DNA from: Steinernema hermaphroditum
Lineage: Eukaryota; Nematoda; Chromadorea; Rhabditida; Steinernematidae
NCBI GenBank assembly: GCA_030435675.1
Contig: CM059623.1
Span: 3,188,012 to 3,252,011 of the forward strand
Direction of reading: 5' to 3'
Length of the DNA: 64,000 nt
Part shown: positions 20,762 through 31,633 of the stretch, piece by piece
How the letters are laid out: each line of letters starts with the position of its first letter
Numbering within the stretch: the stretch's first letter is position 1
Notes under the pieces: generated by a model
What the model was told of the DNA's origin: nothing
Databases searched by the model: none
The model's input: the letters and a program-made list of their open reading frames with translations, nothing else
Program-made: the position numbers and the translations under genes

Positions 20762-20762
20762 C

Positions 20763-22558
20763 CCACATCCGGACCCGTCCCACATCCACGCTTTATACTA
20801 CTGCAAACGTGATAAATTCAAGGACTTGGACATGGAATAGATTTCAGATACAATTGCGGAAGACCCTAAAGCCATCCAATTCAGATAGTCTCAGTAGAGC
20901 GTTTACGAATCGCCCGTCATCATCGATAAAACTGGCAAAAAGCTAGGGGCGCAAGTTATTTCTCTCTCAGAAGATAGAACTACCTAAGATCGACGATTCT
21001 TTGTTGTGCATTATGCGAGATCGTACGAGATCGTATCGTGCGAGATTGCATTCACAACTGACAAAAAGGCTAGTGAATGTGAATGCCATTGATTCAACTA
21101 AAGATTACATCAAATGCTGAGCCACGCTTCCGGTGGAAGCCTATAAAGGAGAGCAGATAGTGTTCTCCTTGTCAGACCCCATTTGAACTATACAAATGTA
21201 GATGAGGCTAACCAACTTGACCGTTCCTTCATGAACGAACTGGGATTTCAACCGTCCCCCTGGGATATGAGCCGTCCCCGAAATCTCAAGGAGAACCGGG
21301 GAACGGTTGAAAGAGCAAAACAAAACAGAGAATCCCAAAGGGGACGTCATAGATCAGAGAGGTCAACCGCTCGAACATCCATCAAAATCGGGATCTGGTT
21401 ATCCTGTGGCACACACCCTTACAAAATCTCAATGGGAACGGTTGAAAGCAATGGGGGACGGTTGAGATCAAGGGCGACGGTTGGAACGGCTTCATGCCAA
21501 ATTAAAAAAGACACACTTGATTGCGATCAGAAATCATTTAAAAAAGATGGAGTTTTCAGATAATTTAAGTTGAACAACACGTACCTTTGTATGAAAATGA
21601 CGCTCAGAGAAGTCGACAGTCATTGAATATATGGAAAATTACCTGAAATCGAATTATATCTGTAGAAGGATGAGCAAGAAGGAGGTAGCTCGGATGGAAA
21701 ACAATTCGCGTTTAGCTTAAAGTTTTAGCTTTCTTTTAGATGAATATTGTGAATGTTCATGGAGCGGACTAGGACAATACGCTTGGCCCTTTTAGTAAGG
21801 CGATAAATGGTGAACTGGCCCGTTTTCACTGCATTGAAAATGAGTCTTTCCGAACCGGATCTCTTACAACAACGGATTAGAGTTATCCACCCCAAGAACC
21901 CCACAAACTGAATCCTTTCATGACAAAATGCAGCACTACCACAGATGCACAGACCTCAAAGTGTAGCTAATGTGAGAGAAATGGCGATGAGAAACGCGCT
22001 GCACGACGCTAATTAATGCACGAGTGAGTGACTCCGCCAGCCTCCGCATTTGCACAAATAAGCGCGGTTGCACTTGTGTGCGGACGGCGTTGCCAAGGCA
22101 CCAATCACCTAATGGACGGAGACACAAATAGATGTGCGAGCTACGGGAGAGTTTCTCATTAAAGGGACCGGGGCATGGATAAAAAAAGTTGTTCAAATCT
22201 TCTGAAAATTTGTGTACCCCTGTTTTCGGGGTCGCTGAATGTCGAAATCACTGTCCCAAAGAACCCAGTAGTTTTCAAGAAACAGACCCTTAGGATCCAC
22301 ACAGTTTTATTGTTTAATTCTCGGTCTGTCGGTCCCGAAACGACTACCATGACGGACATGACCGTAGTTCCAGTGTTTTCTGCACACTTATCCATTCGGA
22401 GCGGGTCTGGGCTCATTCGACGCGCCAGAAGCTGCTGAGCAAAATGTTCCCAAGCGCGGACCATATCGTCACGTTTACACATGATAAAACACACAGATTT
22501 ATGTGCATGGAATAGAACAATATAGAGGAGCGGCCTACAGTTACTTCACTCAGAACTA
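20763..22558. other. No gene recognised
   Basis: At 21121-21180 a hairpin (GCTTCCGGTGGAAGC) precedes TATAAAGGAGAGC, closely matching the LTR-like promoter at 49395-49430. At 21245-21490 the motif GGGAACGGTTGA and its complement recur. Otherwise nothing recognised. Confidence 0.4.
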
Positions 22559-23192
22559 CTACCCGAATAACACCCGAAACGTCACCCGAAGAATCTCTCC
22601 GAGTTTTTGAGCGGCGCTTGCGAGGCAAGCGATGGTGGGTGGGTCAGAAAAACAGACGATGAGGCTCGTGAGCAGCCCGCCGCTGGTACCTAAAAGGAGG
22701 AGAGGCGCGCAGATACAGGGAGAGCCAGGGAGATCAAAGGTGGGAGGGCAGAAGTGGGCAAAAATAGAACGAGGGAAAAGAGGAAAGACGGAACAATCGA
22801 TAATCGAATGTATAACCTGGGAGTTCTTCGTCTGATTGTCCTCGTTCTGGTAAGCCATGAGAGATGTTGTGAAGGTTCGGGGTGTAGACTGAAGTGTAGA
22901 CCGAAAGTATCTAAAAAATGTATATATGTGATCTACGAGTTCCTCGAGCTTAGGTGAGATGGCGAGGGCGATGGGGCATTTCGCAATAAATCCCATCGAC
23001 ATGTCAGAGAATCTTCTTCCAGACGAGACATTTCACCATGCGATGGAAGTTCCCAATTACTCTTTGCGCGAGTTGCGACGACAATAGCTCTGGGCGACGA
23101 GAGGGCAAAACGATCTGAGTGGCTCTCTTCTTCTTTTTCTTGAGGCTCCTCGGAGTGTGGTTTATAGTGCTTCCAATTGCCAACGGGGACAT
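22559..23192 (-). other. Uncertain minus-strand open frames
   Basis: A 147-codon frame (22559-23002) begins MSMGFIAKCPIALAISPKLE; a 62-codon frame follows at 23004-23192. They lie just downstream, on the same strand, of the helicase fragment and may be remnants of the same gene, but I see no helicase motif in them. Confidence 0.25.
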
Positions 23193-23450
23193 GTAGAACT
23201 GATTTCCGAATGTGTTCTTGCTATCTGCTTTGGAACCTTGTCAGGGGACTTTGTCGGTTCGGTGGAAGCAGAATGCATTGACCTGACTCTGAGCTCACGC
23301 TAAATCCACTGTGATACATGTGAAATCTGTTTGAGTACAAGCACACAGTTTGCCCTGGCACTCAAATGTGCTTGGAACTGACAAACAATCGGATTTTGAT
23401 TTGTTGGTCGACGCTCAGTTCATAGTGAGGCACACGATATGATACGCCAT

Positions 23451-23745
23451 TCAATGACAGTGTTTCGATTTGTGCCATGGGTACTGGTCAGTTCTCAGCG
23501 AGCGAATTAAAACGTCGTCGCTAAGGTCGCCCCTAAGAGTGGACTCTGCCCGTCGGTACATAACAGGGTGCCAGAGATCGGATGATTGCCGGGTGCAACA
23601 GGTAGGGGATTCGAAGAGTGACGGTCTTGCCCGTCCCGGCTGGCGCGTTGACGACGAGAGCAAGGCAGTCGTCGTGGATGAATCGTTCGGCTGCTTCCTT
23701 CTGCTCTTCATTTAGTCCTTCCAGAGTGCAATGATCAGTCGACAT
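23451..23745 (-). pseudogene. Superfamily-1 helicase fragment
   Basis: The frame reads GLNEEQKEAAERFI then VVNAPAGTGKTVTL. The Q-like motif and Walker A (GTGKT) match UPF1/PIF1-type SF1 helicases. No Walker B or later motifs were found nearby, so only a short 5' fragment is present. A ~30-bp segment with GTGGACTCTGCCCG repeats at 23536 and 23777. Confidence 0.6.
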
Positions 23746-23801
23746 GCTATCAACATCAGTCTAAGGTTGCCCCTAAGAGTGGACTCTGCCCGCCGGTTCT
23801 T

Positions 23802-23959
23802 GTGGAATGAAAACTGAAAATATCATCTGAGATCACCAAACGGGGAATGTTGCAGGAACTTACGTAAACTGGAAGATATTTCTCAAAATTGGAGAGAGAA
23901 TGACTATATTGTTTTCTACGAATGTACAATAAATTCATTTCTGCGCCGAAGGCGATGCT
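23802..23959. repeat. Dispersed ~160-bp exon-intron-like repeat, copy 3 (inverted)
   Basis: Reverse complement of the units at 13147 and 14921, ending in GCATCGCCTTCGGCGC on the minus strand. It sits beside the helicase fragment, which suggests the repeat derives from a helicase-bearing element. Confidence 0.6.
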
Positions 23960-24232
23960 TTGACAGGAAATAGACCCCTTCCCAAAAAAGTCAAATTCGA
24001 AGTTTCGAAGGAAAAGTCTAGGTCCCTCCGCGAACCCCCTGAACGAACCTTTGCGCTCCAAAGTCATTTTCGCTCTTCTGTTCCCCCGAAGCGGTCGATT
24101 GTGGCCACTATTCTGCAGAACCAGACGTCTACATGCCCCTCTGCAGCGCTCCCCGTCGGCCGTCGGTCAGTCGTACATTTGTGATTTTGGCGAGCGGTCG
24201 TTCGCCGCCGCGGAGTCGAACTCGAGACTTCG

Positions 24233-25683
24233 ATGTCCACTGTTCACGAGCAGAATGCGTTGGAATTGCCTGGCAAAGCCGTTGTCAAGGTGGGTGGCGT
24301 CCTTGTCGTTCGTGCTGACCGTCCTCGTTTCAGTTGAAAATGGCCAATCTGCGGCTGCACTCGTCGGGAGTGTTCAGCAACGTCTACCGCGGCACTCTTC
24401 TCAATCCGGAGCCGCGGCGGGAGATCGCGCTGAAGAAGACGTGGCCCGACCGCGCCGATGGGAATCAGCGGAACCTGGAGTTGCTGATGTTGCTGAGTTT
24501 GAGCCGCGAGAAGCACAAGAATCTTGTGCAAGTGCTCTTCACCTTCCAAAGTCTCGGACCCGACAAGAGGGTAAGTTTTGAGAATATTTTGGCAGTCAGA
24601 GTTATGTGGGCTTTCCAGATTTGCGAAAGCATGATATTCGACTTCCTCCCGGCTACGCTCTCTTCGATTGTGAAGCAGCTCGGTCCACCGGATGTCAACT
24701 TCATCGACATCAAGCTGTACACATGGCAGCTTTTCAACGGACTCTTCCATCTCGAGTCGGTCAGTCCATCTTGCTGTGATCGATCACTAATACAATGTAT
24801 TCCCCATTTCAGAAGCGAATCTGTCATCGTGACATCAAACCGCAGAACATCCTCGTCGACCCGGGCTGTGGAACTCTGAAGATCGGTGACTTCGGCTCGG
24901 CCAAAGTGATCAAGCCCAACATGGATTCCACGGCGTACCAGGTCACGCGTTTCTATCGTCCCCCGGAACTGCTTTTGGGTGCGACGAAATACACGACTAC
25001 GGCTGATGTATGGTCGGGTGGATGTGTTCTGGGCGAGATGCTGAAAGGAAGAGTCCTTTTCCCGGGCAGAGATTCGAAACATCAGTTCCAGCTGATCGTA
25101 GACACGATCGGCTTTCCCGACAACGGAGACTTTGAAGCGATGCGCGCCAGTTCGAAGCTGCAGAGCGCTGAACCCGAACCAAGAGGTTTCCAGCAGCTGA
25201 TGCCGTTCGCGACAACCGAATGCTACACGTTTCTGAAGAAGATCCTCGTTTATCGCCCGAACGAGCGCCACCGCGGCAAGGAACTGCTGTTGGATCCCTT
25301 CTTCGAAGACATCTTAACATCAGGAAGCAAACGAAAGAACGGTCAACTGATCTCCTCGGTGATCACCTCCGAAGACATCGAACATATACGGTAGTTTGTC
25401 TCCTCGGTGTTGTTATAAGAGGATGGTGAATTGCAGGAACCCTTCTAGGAACCTGAAGAAAAAGACGAGAAAAAAGAGTAGGCGAAGAAAGAGCCGTCAC
25501 CGGAGCGCTGAGAAACATAAGCTCTCAGACGATGAAAGATCGGCCGACAAAAAGCGAGCTTGTGCCAATTGTTTCCGATGATCAATTTTCTTTTCAGGTC
25601 TGGGACGGGAAAAGAACTCTCCGGGTCGAGTGAAGCTTCGGCGCGCGACCGAAGTCCTCGATCGAAAAACACCGAGAATGTGA
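24233..25683 (+). CDS. Divergent GSK3-like Ser/Thr protein kinase
   Basis: Exons 24233-24289, 24334-24570, 24619-24759 and 24813-25390 (or to a stop at 25394), all in phase, give a ~338-aa kinase. Motifs: degenerate glycine loop SSGVFSNVYRG, catalytic Lys 53 (IALKK), HRDIKPQNIL at 150, DFGSAK at 171, activation segment QVTRFYRPPELLLGATKYT, and a C-lobe like GSK3 (DVWSGGCVLGEMLKGRVLFPG). Against the GSK3 family, APE is PPE and the Tyr of the activation loop is replaced (QVTRF). Two strong acceptors (TTGCAG at 25436, TTTTCTTTTCAG at 25598) support extra exons adding a basic tail (KKKTRKKSRRRKSRHR). The frame of the very last exon is ambiguous, and the end given assumes one choice. Nematodes carry several such divergent GSK3-like kinases, some germline-linked; the role here is unknown. 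Confidence 0.85.
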
Positions 25684-25759
25684 CGGAAGACAATAACCAG
25701 AAGAAAATCTAGATATGTTTCAAATGAAGTGTTCCAAATCAATGGGCCTTCTGTCACTT

Positions 25760-27704
25760 TCACCGCTTATTCCACGCGACAGACCTCGAACCAGTGCTTC
25801 TCGACGATCGTTGGGCGGTCAACGTGGTCACGTTCGTCGTTCTCTGGTAGAATTCGGGCGATCGGATTCTGAAGAAGAGCAACGTGGCCGTCCGGAACTG
25901 TTTGATGAAAATCGCCGTCAAGATGGGGTTGATGAAGTGGTTCAAGTAGGTGAGGGCGTTTATGGCTATCCAGACCCATGACGGGATAGCAGAGCCTAAA
26001 CCTGTATTTTCAAAGTACCCAAGCAGGCATGAATTCCTAGGTACCGTTTACGAAGAGGAAATAAACGGTATTGTTGGGTACCAGAGAACAAACGGGAAAG
26101 AAGGACTGCAGTGTGAAGCCGTACATCATCATTCTCTCGTTCCTCACTTCAGATGATGTCATTTCACGACCTAAACTGTCAAGATTACGGTAGTCCACTC
26201 AAGTGACCGGCTACCATTGGCTTTCTTTATCTTGTGCTTGTGGATTACAATGAATAGGATGATGGCGATGTTGATGAAAAGCGCCGTGAAAGCAGTCGCG
26301 GCCCACATGCTCAAGAGGACGTTGGTGGTCCCGCGGGGACCCTGTAGAGAGTACCCACAAATGTCCTCGTAAAAGATGTTTCCATAGAAGAGTTGCACGC
26401 ACAATGGCGTCGCCTGAAATAGGATCGCGTGACTGGAGAGGTGTTGGCGGCTTACGGCGATGGCCAATGCGGTAAAGTAGAGGAGCAGTACGTGCCGTAG
26501 GGCGAGTGGCCGATTGAGGCACACGACGAAGAGGCGGTCGACGGCGATCACCTGGAGTGGATTGTAGGGAGAGCGTGAGGGAATTTTCAGATGTGAATCG
26601 GAGATCGGATGTACTCTGCTGTTTCGAGTTGTTTTTTATAGCAGAAGTAAGCAAACTAGAAAGGTGTGCTACCTCAGAAGGGCAAGCTTAGCCCCATGTG
26701 ACCTTATCATTTTTCGAATATCTTTTTCAAAGTCAGAGATGAGTCAGAGCCATTTTTTGTACCATTTATCCTTTCGTCTTGATGTGAATTCACAATGCAC
26801 GAACCCTTCAATGTATAGAGTTGTCTGTGAGCTCAGATAAAAAAAACAAGCTAACAAGGGAACGGTCAAACATGTAACTCTAAGATCGATGCGAGACTAG
26901 GGGCAAACGGTAGGCCTAGGTGAGTGCATTAACTGCGTAAAATGCTAGGTGCCCTAACGCGCTCTATGTCCACCAAAAGAGATACGATATCCTTTCTCAC
27001 CGAAGCCTCTTTTGACGGACATAAAGCGCGTTAGGGCATCTAATACTTTGAAATATTACTCACCAAGGCCTATCACTTGCCCCTACTCCCACATCGATCT
27101 TAGAGTTACATGTTTGACCGTTCCTTTGCAAGTCCATTTATCGCGATTAAGTAGTTCACTTATTGTACTCTAGGAACTGTGTATCTTTGGCTTTTGGACT
27201 TCATAATTGTGCCTTTGCAATTGGAGTGGAAAACACATTTCACTGCACACAGAGTGCAAGCGTACGCTTTTAGAATTTGTAGTCAACTTTCCAGCTTTTT
27301 CCAATTGAATGAACACTTACCACATAGCACAAAAACGGGACCGATTGTGAGTTTTGGGCCAGTCTCCTAATTACGCTGCAGAGCACGAAATTGATCTCCA
27401 CTTTTAGGTCGTTGCAAAGCAGAAAAACGGCGCTCATCAGGAACGTAGAGGCGGCAGCGATGAAATTGCACAGGGTCGTTCCGATGACGGGGTACTAAGG
27501 CTTCTATGCAATTATCTTCTTTCCGTCTCTTACCTTGTTTCTTCCCTTCACATGCGATGACGACAACGACACAAGCAGCATCAGGAACGTCGCGACAAGA
27601 CCAGGCGATACAAAACACAGATTCAGGATGGCCGACTGACGATAGGAGGGCTCGACGGTTACGGTAGTGGACCAGGTCCACGTCCAGTTTATCACGAGAC
27701 TCAT
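25760..27704 (-). CDS. Seven-transmembrane serpentine (chemoreceptor-like) GPCR
   Basis: Exons on minus: 27534-27704, 27375-27494, 26456-26551, 26189-26413, about 26045-26150, 25760-26001; about 320 aa. TM segments include ILNLCFVSPGLVATFLMLLV, TLCNFIAAASTFLMSAVFLL, the DRLFVV motif after TM3, LSMWAATAFTALFINIAIIL, and TM7 YLNHFINPILTAIF followed by a basic tail. This architecture is that of a nematode serpentine receptor, probably in sensory-neuron membranes; ligand unknown. The left edge of exon 5 is uncertain. The 823-bp intron (26552-27374) carries a MITE. The gene is convergent with the kinase, only about 75 bp away. Confidence 0.8.
26856..27126. mobile_element. Long-arm MITE in GPCR intron
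   Basis: 271-bp palindrome. The arms begin AAGGGAACGGTCAAACATG (left) and AAGGAACGGTCAAACATG (right, inverted) and stay matched for over 100 bp through CTAAGATCGATG and GGGGCAA. No coding capacity. Its transcript would form a long hairpin inside the receptor pre-mRNA. Confidence 0.85.
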
Positions 27705-28417
27705 AGTGAGCGCACGGAGAACGGCCGATTTGAATGCGTAGCGTCAGAGTCCGCTTGGACTTGCACTACAATTTGGAGTCACGCAAAGGGAGGTGTGTTT
27801 CTAGAAAATGGGGTCATTTATGGAAATTAGAAACGATGTCTGATCGGGGTTTGACACTAACTACGATAATAACTCTTGTTTATCTTCTGGGAAAGCTGAA
27901 AGTTTATTGTATCCCTCAAGAATCTGGAGATTGTCTCAAATCGAAAATTGCTGTGCTCCATTACCGGAAACAAAAAACCTGGACGATTAACGAGTTGGAC
28001 GACGCACTCAGCCGTCTCCATAGAGCGGTCTTCGTACTGGAACAGCTACGAGAAGAACCCCAGAGACATCGTGCCCGCCCATATAACCTTTGCCCTTGAC
28101 TGTAATTGTTCAGATTCATTCATTCGTGTAATGAACCTCTAGGACTATTGGTCTGTGTTTTACTCTCTACTAATCCTCCTCCAACAACACATTCTACCCT
28201 ACTCCGACTAGCAAACATTGGAGCAAACCTTACAGTTGGTGGTAGAGCTTCAGCGAGCTGTTATACAGCTAACTGAGGTCCCTTGGAGCAGACAGTTCGC
28301 CCCGAGTCCATCCGGAAATATGACGACCAATTCCACCTGAGCGAAGTTATCGAGAAGCCAGTGCGAGGAGAAATCGAACTGTACCTTCTGGACGACTACA
28401 GGGTGCATAATGTCAAC
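27705..28417. other. Intergenic, nothing recognised
   Basis: Upstream of the receptor gene. A 121-codon open frame has no support. Confidence 0.4.
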
Positions 28418-29023
28418 TTAAGCTTCTTTGACAATCCGTCTCTCTAAGATCCCGTCTAATACTGTAGAAAATTGACTCTGCATAGCCAGTTCTTTGATTC
28501 CTGCAACGTTGATCCCGAAGAAGACTGCGACTTTGACCTTTTTTGATCTTTGACGGCCTTCAAAACATACTAAAATACTCGTGTCACAGACATCTTTTTT
28601 GAGGTTCCAGGTCGTAATGGCCAAAAAATGACCAAAAAATGTGTTGAAAGCGACGCGCGCCATTTTAGCTGGGGAAAAGTCCTGGCGGGAGCTTCGGAAG
28701 AGTGTTGTTAACTTGACTGTAGCCCTGCCCTGAATAGCACCATCAGTGCCGTAACCATCGTTTTGGCCATTTTGGCCATCTCCCCTTTTTGGGGCACTCT
28801 TTTCTAAAGCGCTGTTGTCGCCACACCTCCAGGGGTTGCGTTCAGTTAGCACCTGCACAGAGAGATGGTGAATTCTTCGGCAATGAGTGAGTCGTTCCCC
28901 CATAAACGACGTACCAGGTAATCCACTTTTTTCTGGCAAAACACTCCTTGTTTGTTGTTTACATTCTCCAGGTCCCTTCTTTGGTTTCGATAAGGGCGAT
29001 AATAACCAGAACACTGTCGTCAA
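28418..29023 (-). CDS. 201-codon ORF of unknown nature
   Basis: Uninterrupted frame from MTTVFWLLSPLSKPKKGPGE to GILERRIVKEA. Low hydrophobicity, many Arg/Lys, no domain or signal peptide recognised. Its length exceeds chance expectation for this sequence, but there is no splice signal or second copy. It may be a decayed transposon ORF. Confidence 0.3.
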   Translation of the reverse strand: MTTVFWLLSPLSKPKKGPGECKQQTRSVLPEKSGLPGTSFMGERLTHCRRIHHLSVQVLTERNPWRCGDNSALEKSAPKRGDGQNGQNDGYGTDGAIQGRATVKLTTLFRSSRQDFSPAKMARVAFNTFFGHFLAITTWNLKKDVCDTSILVCFEGRQRSKKVKVAVFFGINVAGIKELAMQSQFSTVLDGILERRIVKEA

Positions 29024-30668
29024 CAGGTGCCAGTAAGCACTACGCCGCCGAAGACCGTGAGATCGTCACTCTCCCATCCTCCTTTCTGCAAAATTTGTTT
29101 GGGTTTCGTCAGCGCTACTCGTCTGTCTTCACTGCATAATGTGTTTGTTGGCGCCTCGCCCGACTGCCGCCAGCCCAATGTTGCAGCTGTATCAAGGCTT
29201 ATTCATTAAACTATGATATTCACGACCGTCAGGGTGGAAATCTCAGCTGTTTCGGAAATTGCTTCATGACATCAAACAAATGAGTGGTGTATCAAATTGA
29301 ATATCCAAACGGTGAAGGTGTAGTAGCTGTTCCTCAAAGGGAAGCCCCCTTTTGGCCCATTGACACTTTTAGGAAACGACTTGGTCCATGCTCAAAAGTG
29401 TGTCCGGACTCAGGCTGATTTGGATTCCTGTACCGTTCGGGGCTATTTTCCGCGGCTCCTATCATCTTTGTTCTGTTGACGGCGGTAGCGTATCGTAAAC
29501 GATCGAGCGATTGACATCCAAATTTAATCGCTGCACGAAGCTTGCCCTTTTAGTGTCCTTTCTTTGGCGTGGCCATGTTCCGTGTGGCGTCTCTATCGCT
29601 CTTTGATGTCCTTTATGTGGTTTCGCTGTTTTTTGTATCACGCGTGCATCAGTAGCAACGCTTTAATGTAAGGTTCAGTACTTAATGGCGGTCTAATTCG
29701 TGTGCTTATTTATGGACCATCAAGTTTCATGCGGATAAGGAAACCTTATCCAGCAGTTACTAGCGATGATAAGACTAAGATGACAAGATTATCGTAGCGC
29801 TCTTTCTAGGTTGTCGATTTTATAACTTTTGTCAAACGTGGCAAACAAGTGCGATATGGATTAGATTAGGAGAGCTAACCGATCTGAACCGTGATTCTGA
29901 TGACCACCCACGAGGGGACCAGTCGATCTGTCGTCAACATTCGGAACGCTGCGTCGCGGCTGAACCGTCGCGTGTCGCACTGGAGAGAGCGTTTGCTCGT
30001 GCGCGGCGGCTGCTCGGTGGCGGCGACCGCGGCGCGTTCATGACAGAATAAGAATCGGTCGAAAACGCCGCCGTCCTTCTCCTTCGAACTTGCCGGACAG
30101 AGTCCGCATTTTGCCCTTTCCTCGACGAATGTTTCACGTGAATTCTCTTTTGCAGAAAGACATCGATTGATGTGCGCGTTTATCTGTCTTTCACATCGCG
30201 GAAACTTCACAGATATTCGCTTTGGCGGATCTTGTTTTGGTGAAGATTATTCGTCTGTCTTCGTCAGCACCTTCCTTTTTTTATCGATCGACTGATCATT
30301 TATTCCTGTCAAAATATTTCCATTGCATATGTATTGATTAGGCTATCGAACGAAAAAAAGCTCAATCAAATCACAGGGATCGATGCATTTATTTCAAACT
30401 TGGTCTTGTTTTTTTATTAATTGTCTGTTACTTTTGATAGCGTAGGCAGTTATAAAATACTGAAAGCATAAGGGTCCAATAACCAGGTAGCAAGGCACCA
30501 GTTGCCTAAATAAACAAAATACCTGACGGTCTTTCCGATAACAACATTGCAGATAGCAAGATTGGTGTCCACAAAACAGGCTACGTGTGACTCGACTCGA
30601 AAACTATTCAAAAAACACAATGCATAGGCCCCGGAGACGTAGTGCAATTGGCGATCTTTTGTTATAAC
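29024..30668. other. Gene-poor stretch
   Basis: No supported gene. A GC-rich patch at 29900-30100 contains a 47-codon plus-strand frame (MTTHEGTSRSVVNIRNAASR) and an overlapping minus frame; neither has further support. Confidence 0.4.
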
Positions 30669-30739
30669 TGCCTGTGTGGGTCATTGCGAACGTGCCTGAT
30701 TTGTAAACCGGTCGGTGTCGGTTCGAAGCCGGCCGCGTC
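30669..30739 (+). repeat. tRNA-Thr-like SINE, copy 1
   Basis: Reads CTGCCTGTGTGGGTCATTGC then CTGATTTGTAAACCGG and the B box CGGTTCGAAGCCGGCC. The TTTGTAA loop equals the anticodon loop of tRNA-Thr(TGT), but stems are imperfect. Related copies are at 44459-44521 and 60695-60750, both on minus. Confidence 0.6.
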
Positions 30740-31517
30740 CGATTTTTGTCTGGCGTCTGAATTTCCGAGAGCATTAAAACGTGAAACTAGTCGAAAAAAA
30801 GAAGCGAAAAACGGATTGATTCGCGAAGATATATCGTGTAAAAATCGTTAGAAACGACTGGTCTCACGATTTGAATGGCCTCCTTAACTTCTGTCTAAAG
30901 GCTCCATTTTTGGGACACCTATACGTATGTGCGAAACCAACGTGTTAAGTGCATATTTTAATCAATCTTAATTCAAAGTAATCGTAACTCGTACACTTCG
31001 TTTCCGCATTTCCATTGGGGAATGCGTTTTTTCGCCTTTTTTATGATCGTCTGGAGGCGGCAACATGAAAAAGATCATCTCTTCCTGTCTGCCTGACCGG
31101 CGCCTGCCGCAATGAATCCGCGACGGTCTTTTTGCCTCCTAGTTGCGTATGCGTGCGCATTTTACGACCGTCTGAAAGCGCAAAGTTTTGAATAAATTAT
31201 CAAACATTTGTCAGTTTATTTCTCAATGAGTCACGCATCTGTCGGAGCTGCGTTCGTACTTTGCCCTTTTGGCTGCACTTCATTTTAGAGGTGTTCTTCC
31301 ATGGGGTATTGTACTTCCACGGGGTATTGTACTGACTGGTACTAGGGTTGGAACTTGTCGAGTCGAAAAAGGCGACTCAATGATTCTATGATTTTGTTGA
31401 CTGAAATGCCAACCTTACACTGGTCTATACAATTTATGTGCCTTTTTTTCTAACAGACAATTTCGATCCCGATCGATTTGTGAACGGTCTCCCTCGAGGA
31501 TCCTTTTTCGATGAATA
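30740..31517. other. Intergenic, nothing recognised
   Basis: AT-rich; no gene or repeat recognised. Confidence 0.4.
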
Positions 31518-31633
31518 TACAGGATGGCCCAAAGAAGGACACCTAGAGCAGTCTAGAAAGCCATTCAGGATTTTGCCGTTTTTCGCTCCTCTTCTTCATT
31601 CATTCTAGGTGCCCTTTTTTCAGCTACCCTGTA
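31518..31633. mobile_element. 116-bp mariner-type MITE
   Basis: Terminal inverted repeats TACAGGATGGCCCAAAGAAG and TACAGGGTAGCTGAAAAAAG (right end, inverted), both running to GACACCTAGA/GGCACCTAGA, with TA at each edge. No coding capacity. Confidence 0.8.

Noticed and set aside
22559..23002. 147-codon minus frame as part of a helicase
   Set aside because: No helicase motif could be found in it; only the 23451-23745 fragment carries Walker A. Kept as an uncertain region.
24465..25271. 268-codon minus-strand frame opposite the kinase
   Set aside because: Antisense of the kinase exons; it crosses their introns without respect for splice sites.
25391..25394. Kinase ending at the in-frame TAG as the only product
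   Set aside because: The TAG lies inside a plausible 46-bp intron with a good acceptor, so a tail exon is more likely; a short isoform remains possible.
29909..30052. 47-codon plus-strand frame in a GC-rich patch as a short peptide gene
   Set aside because: Overlaps equally long frames on the other strand; no signal peptide or conservation visible.
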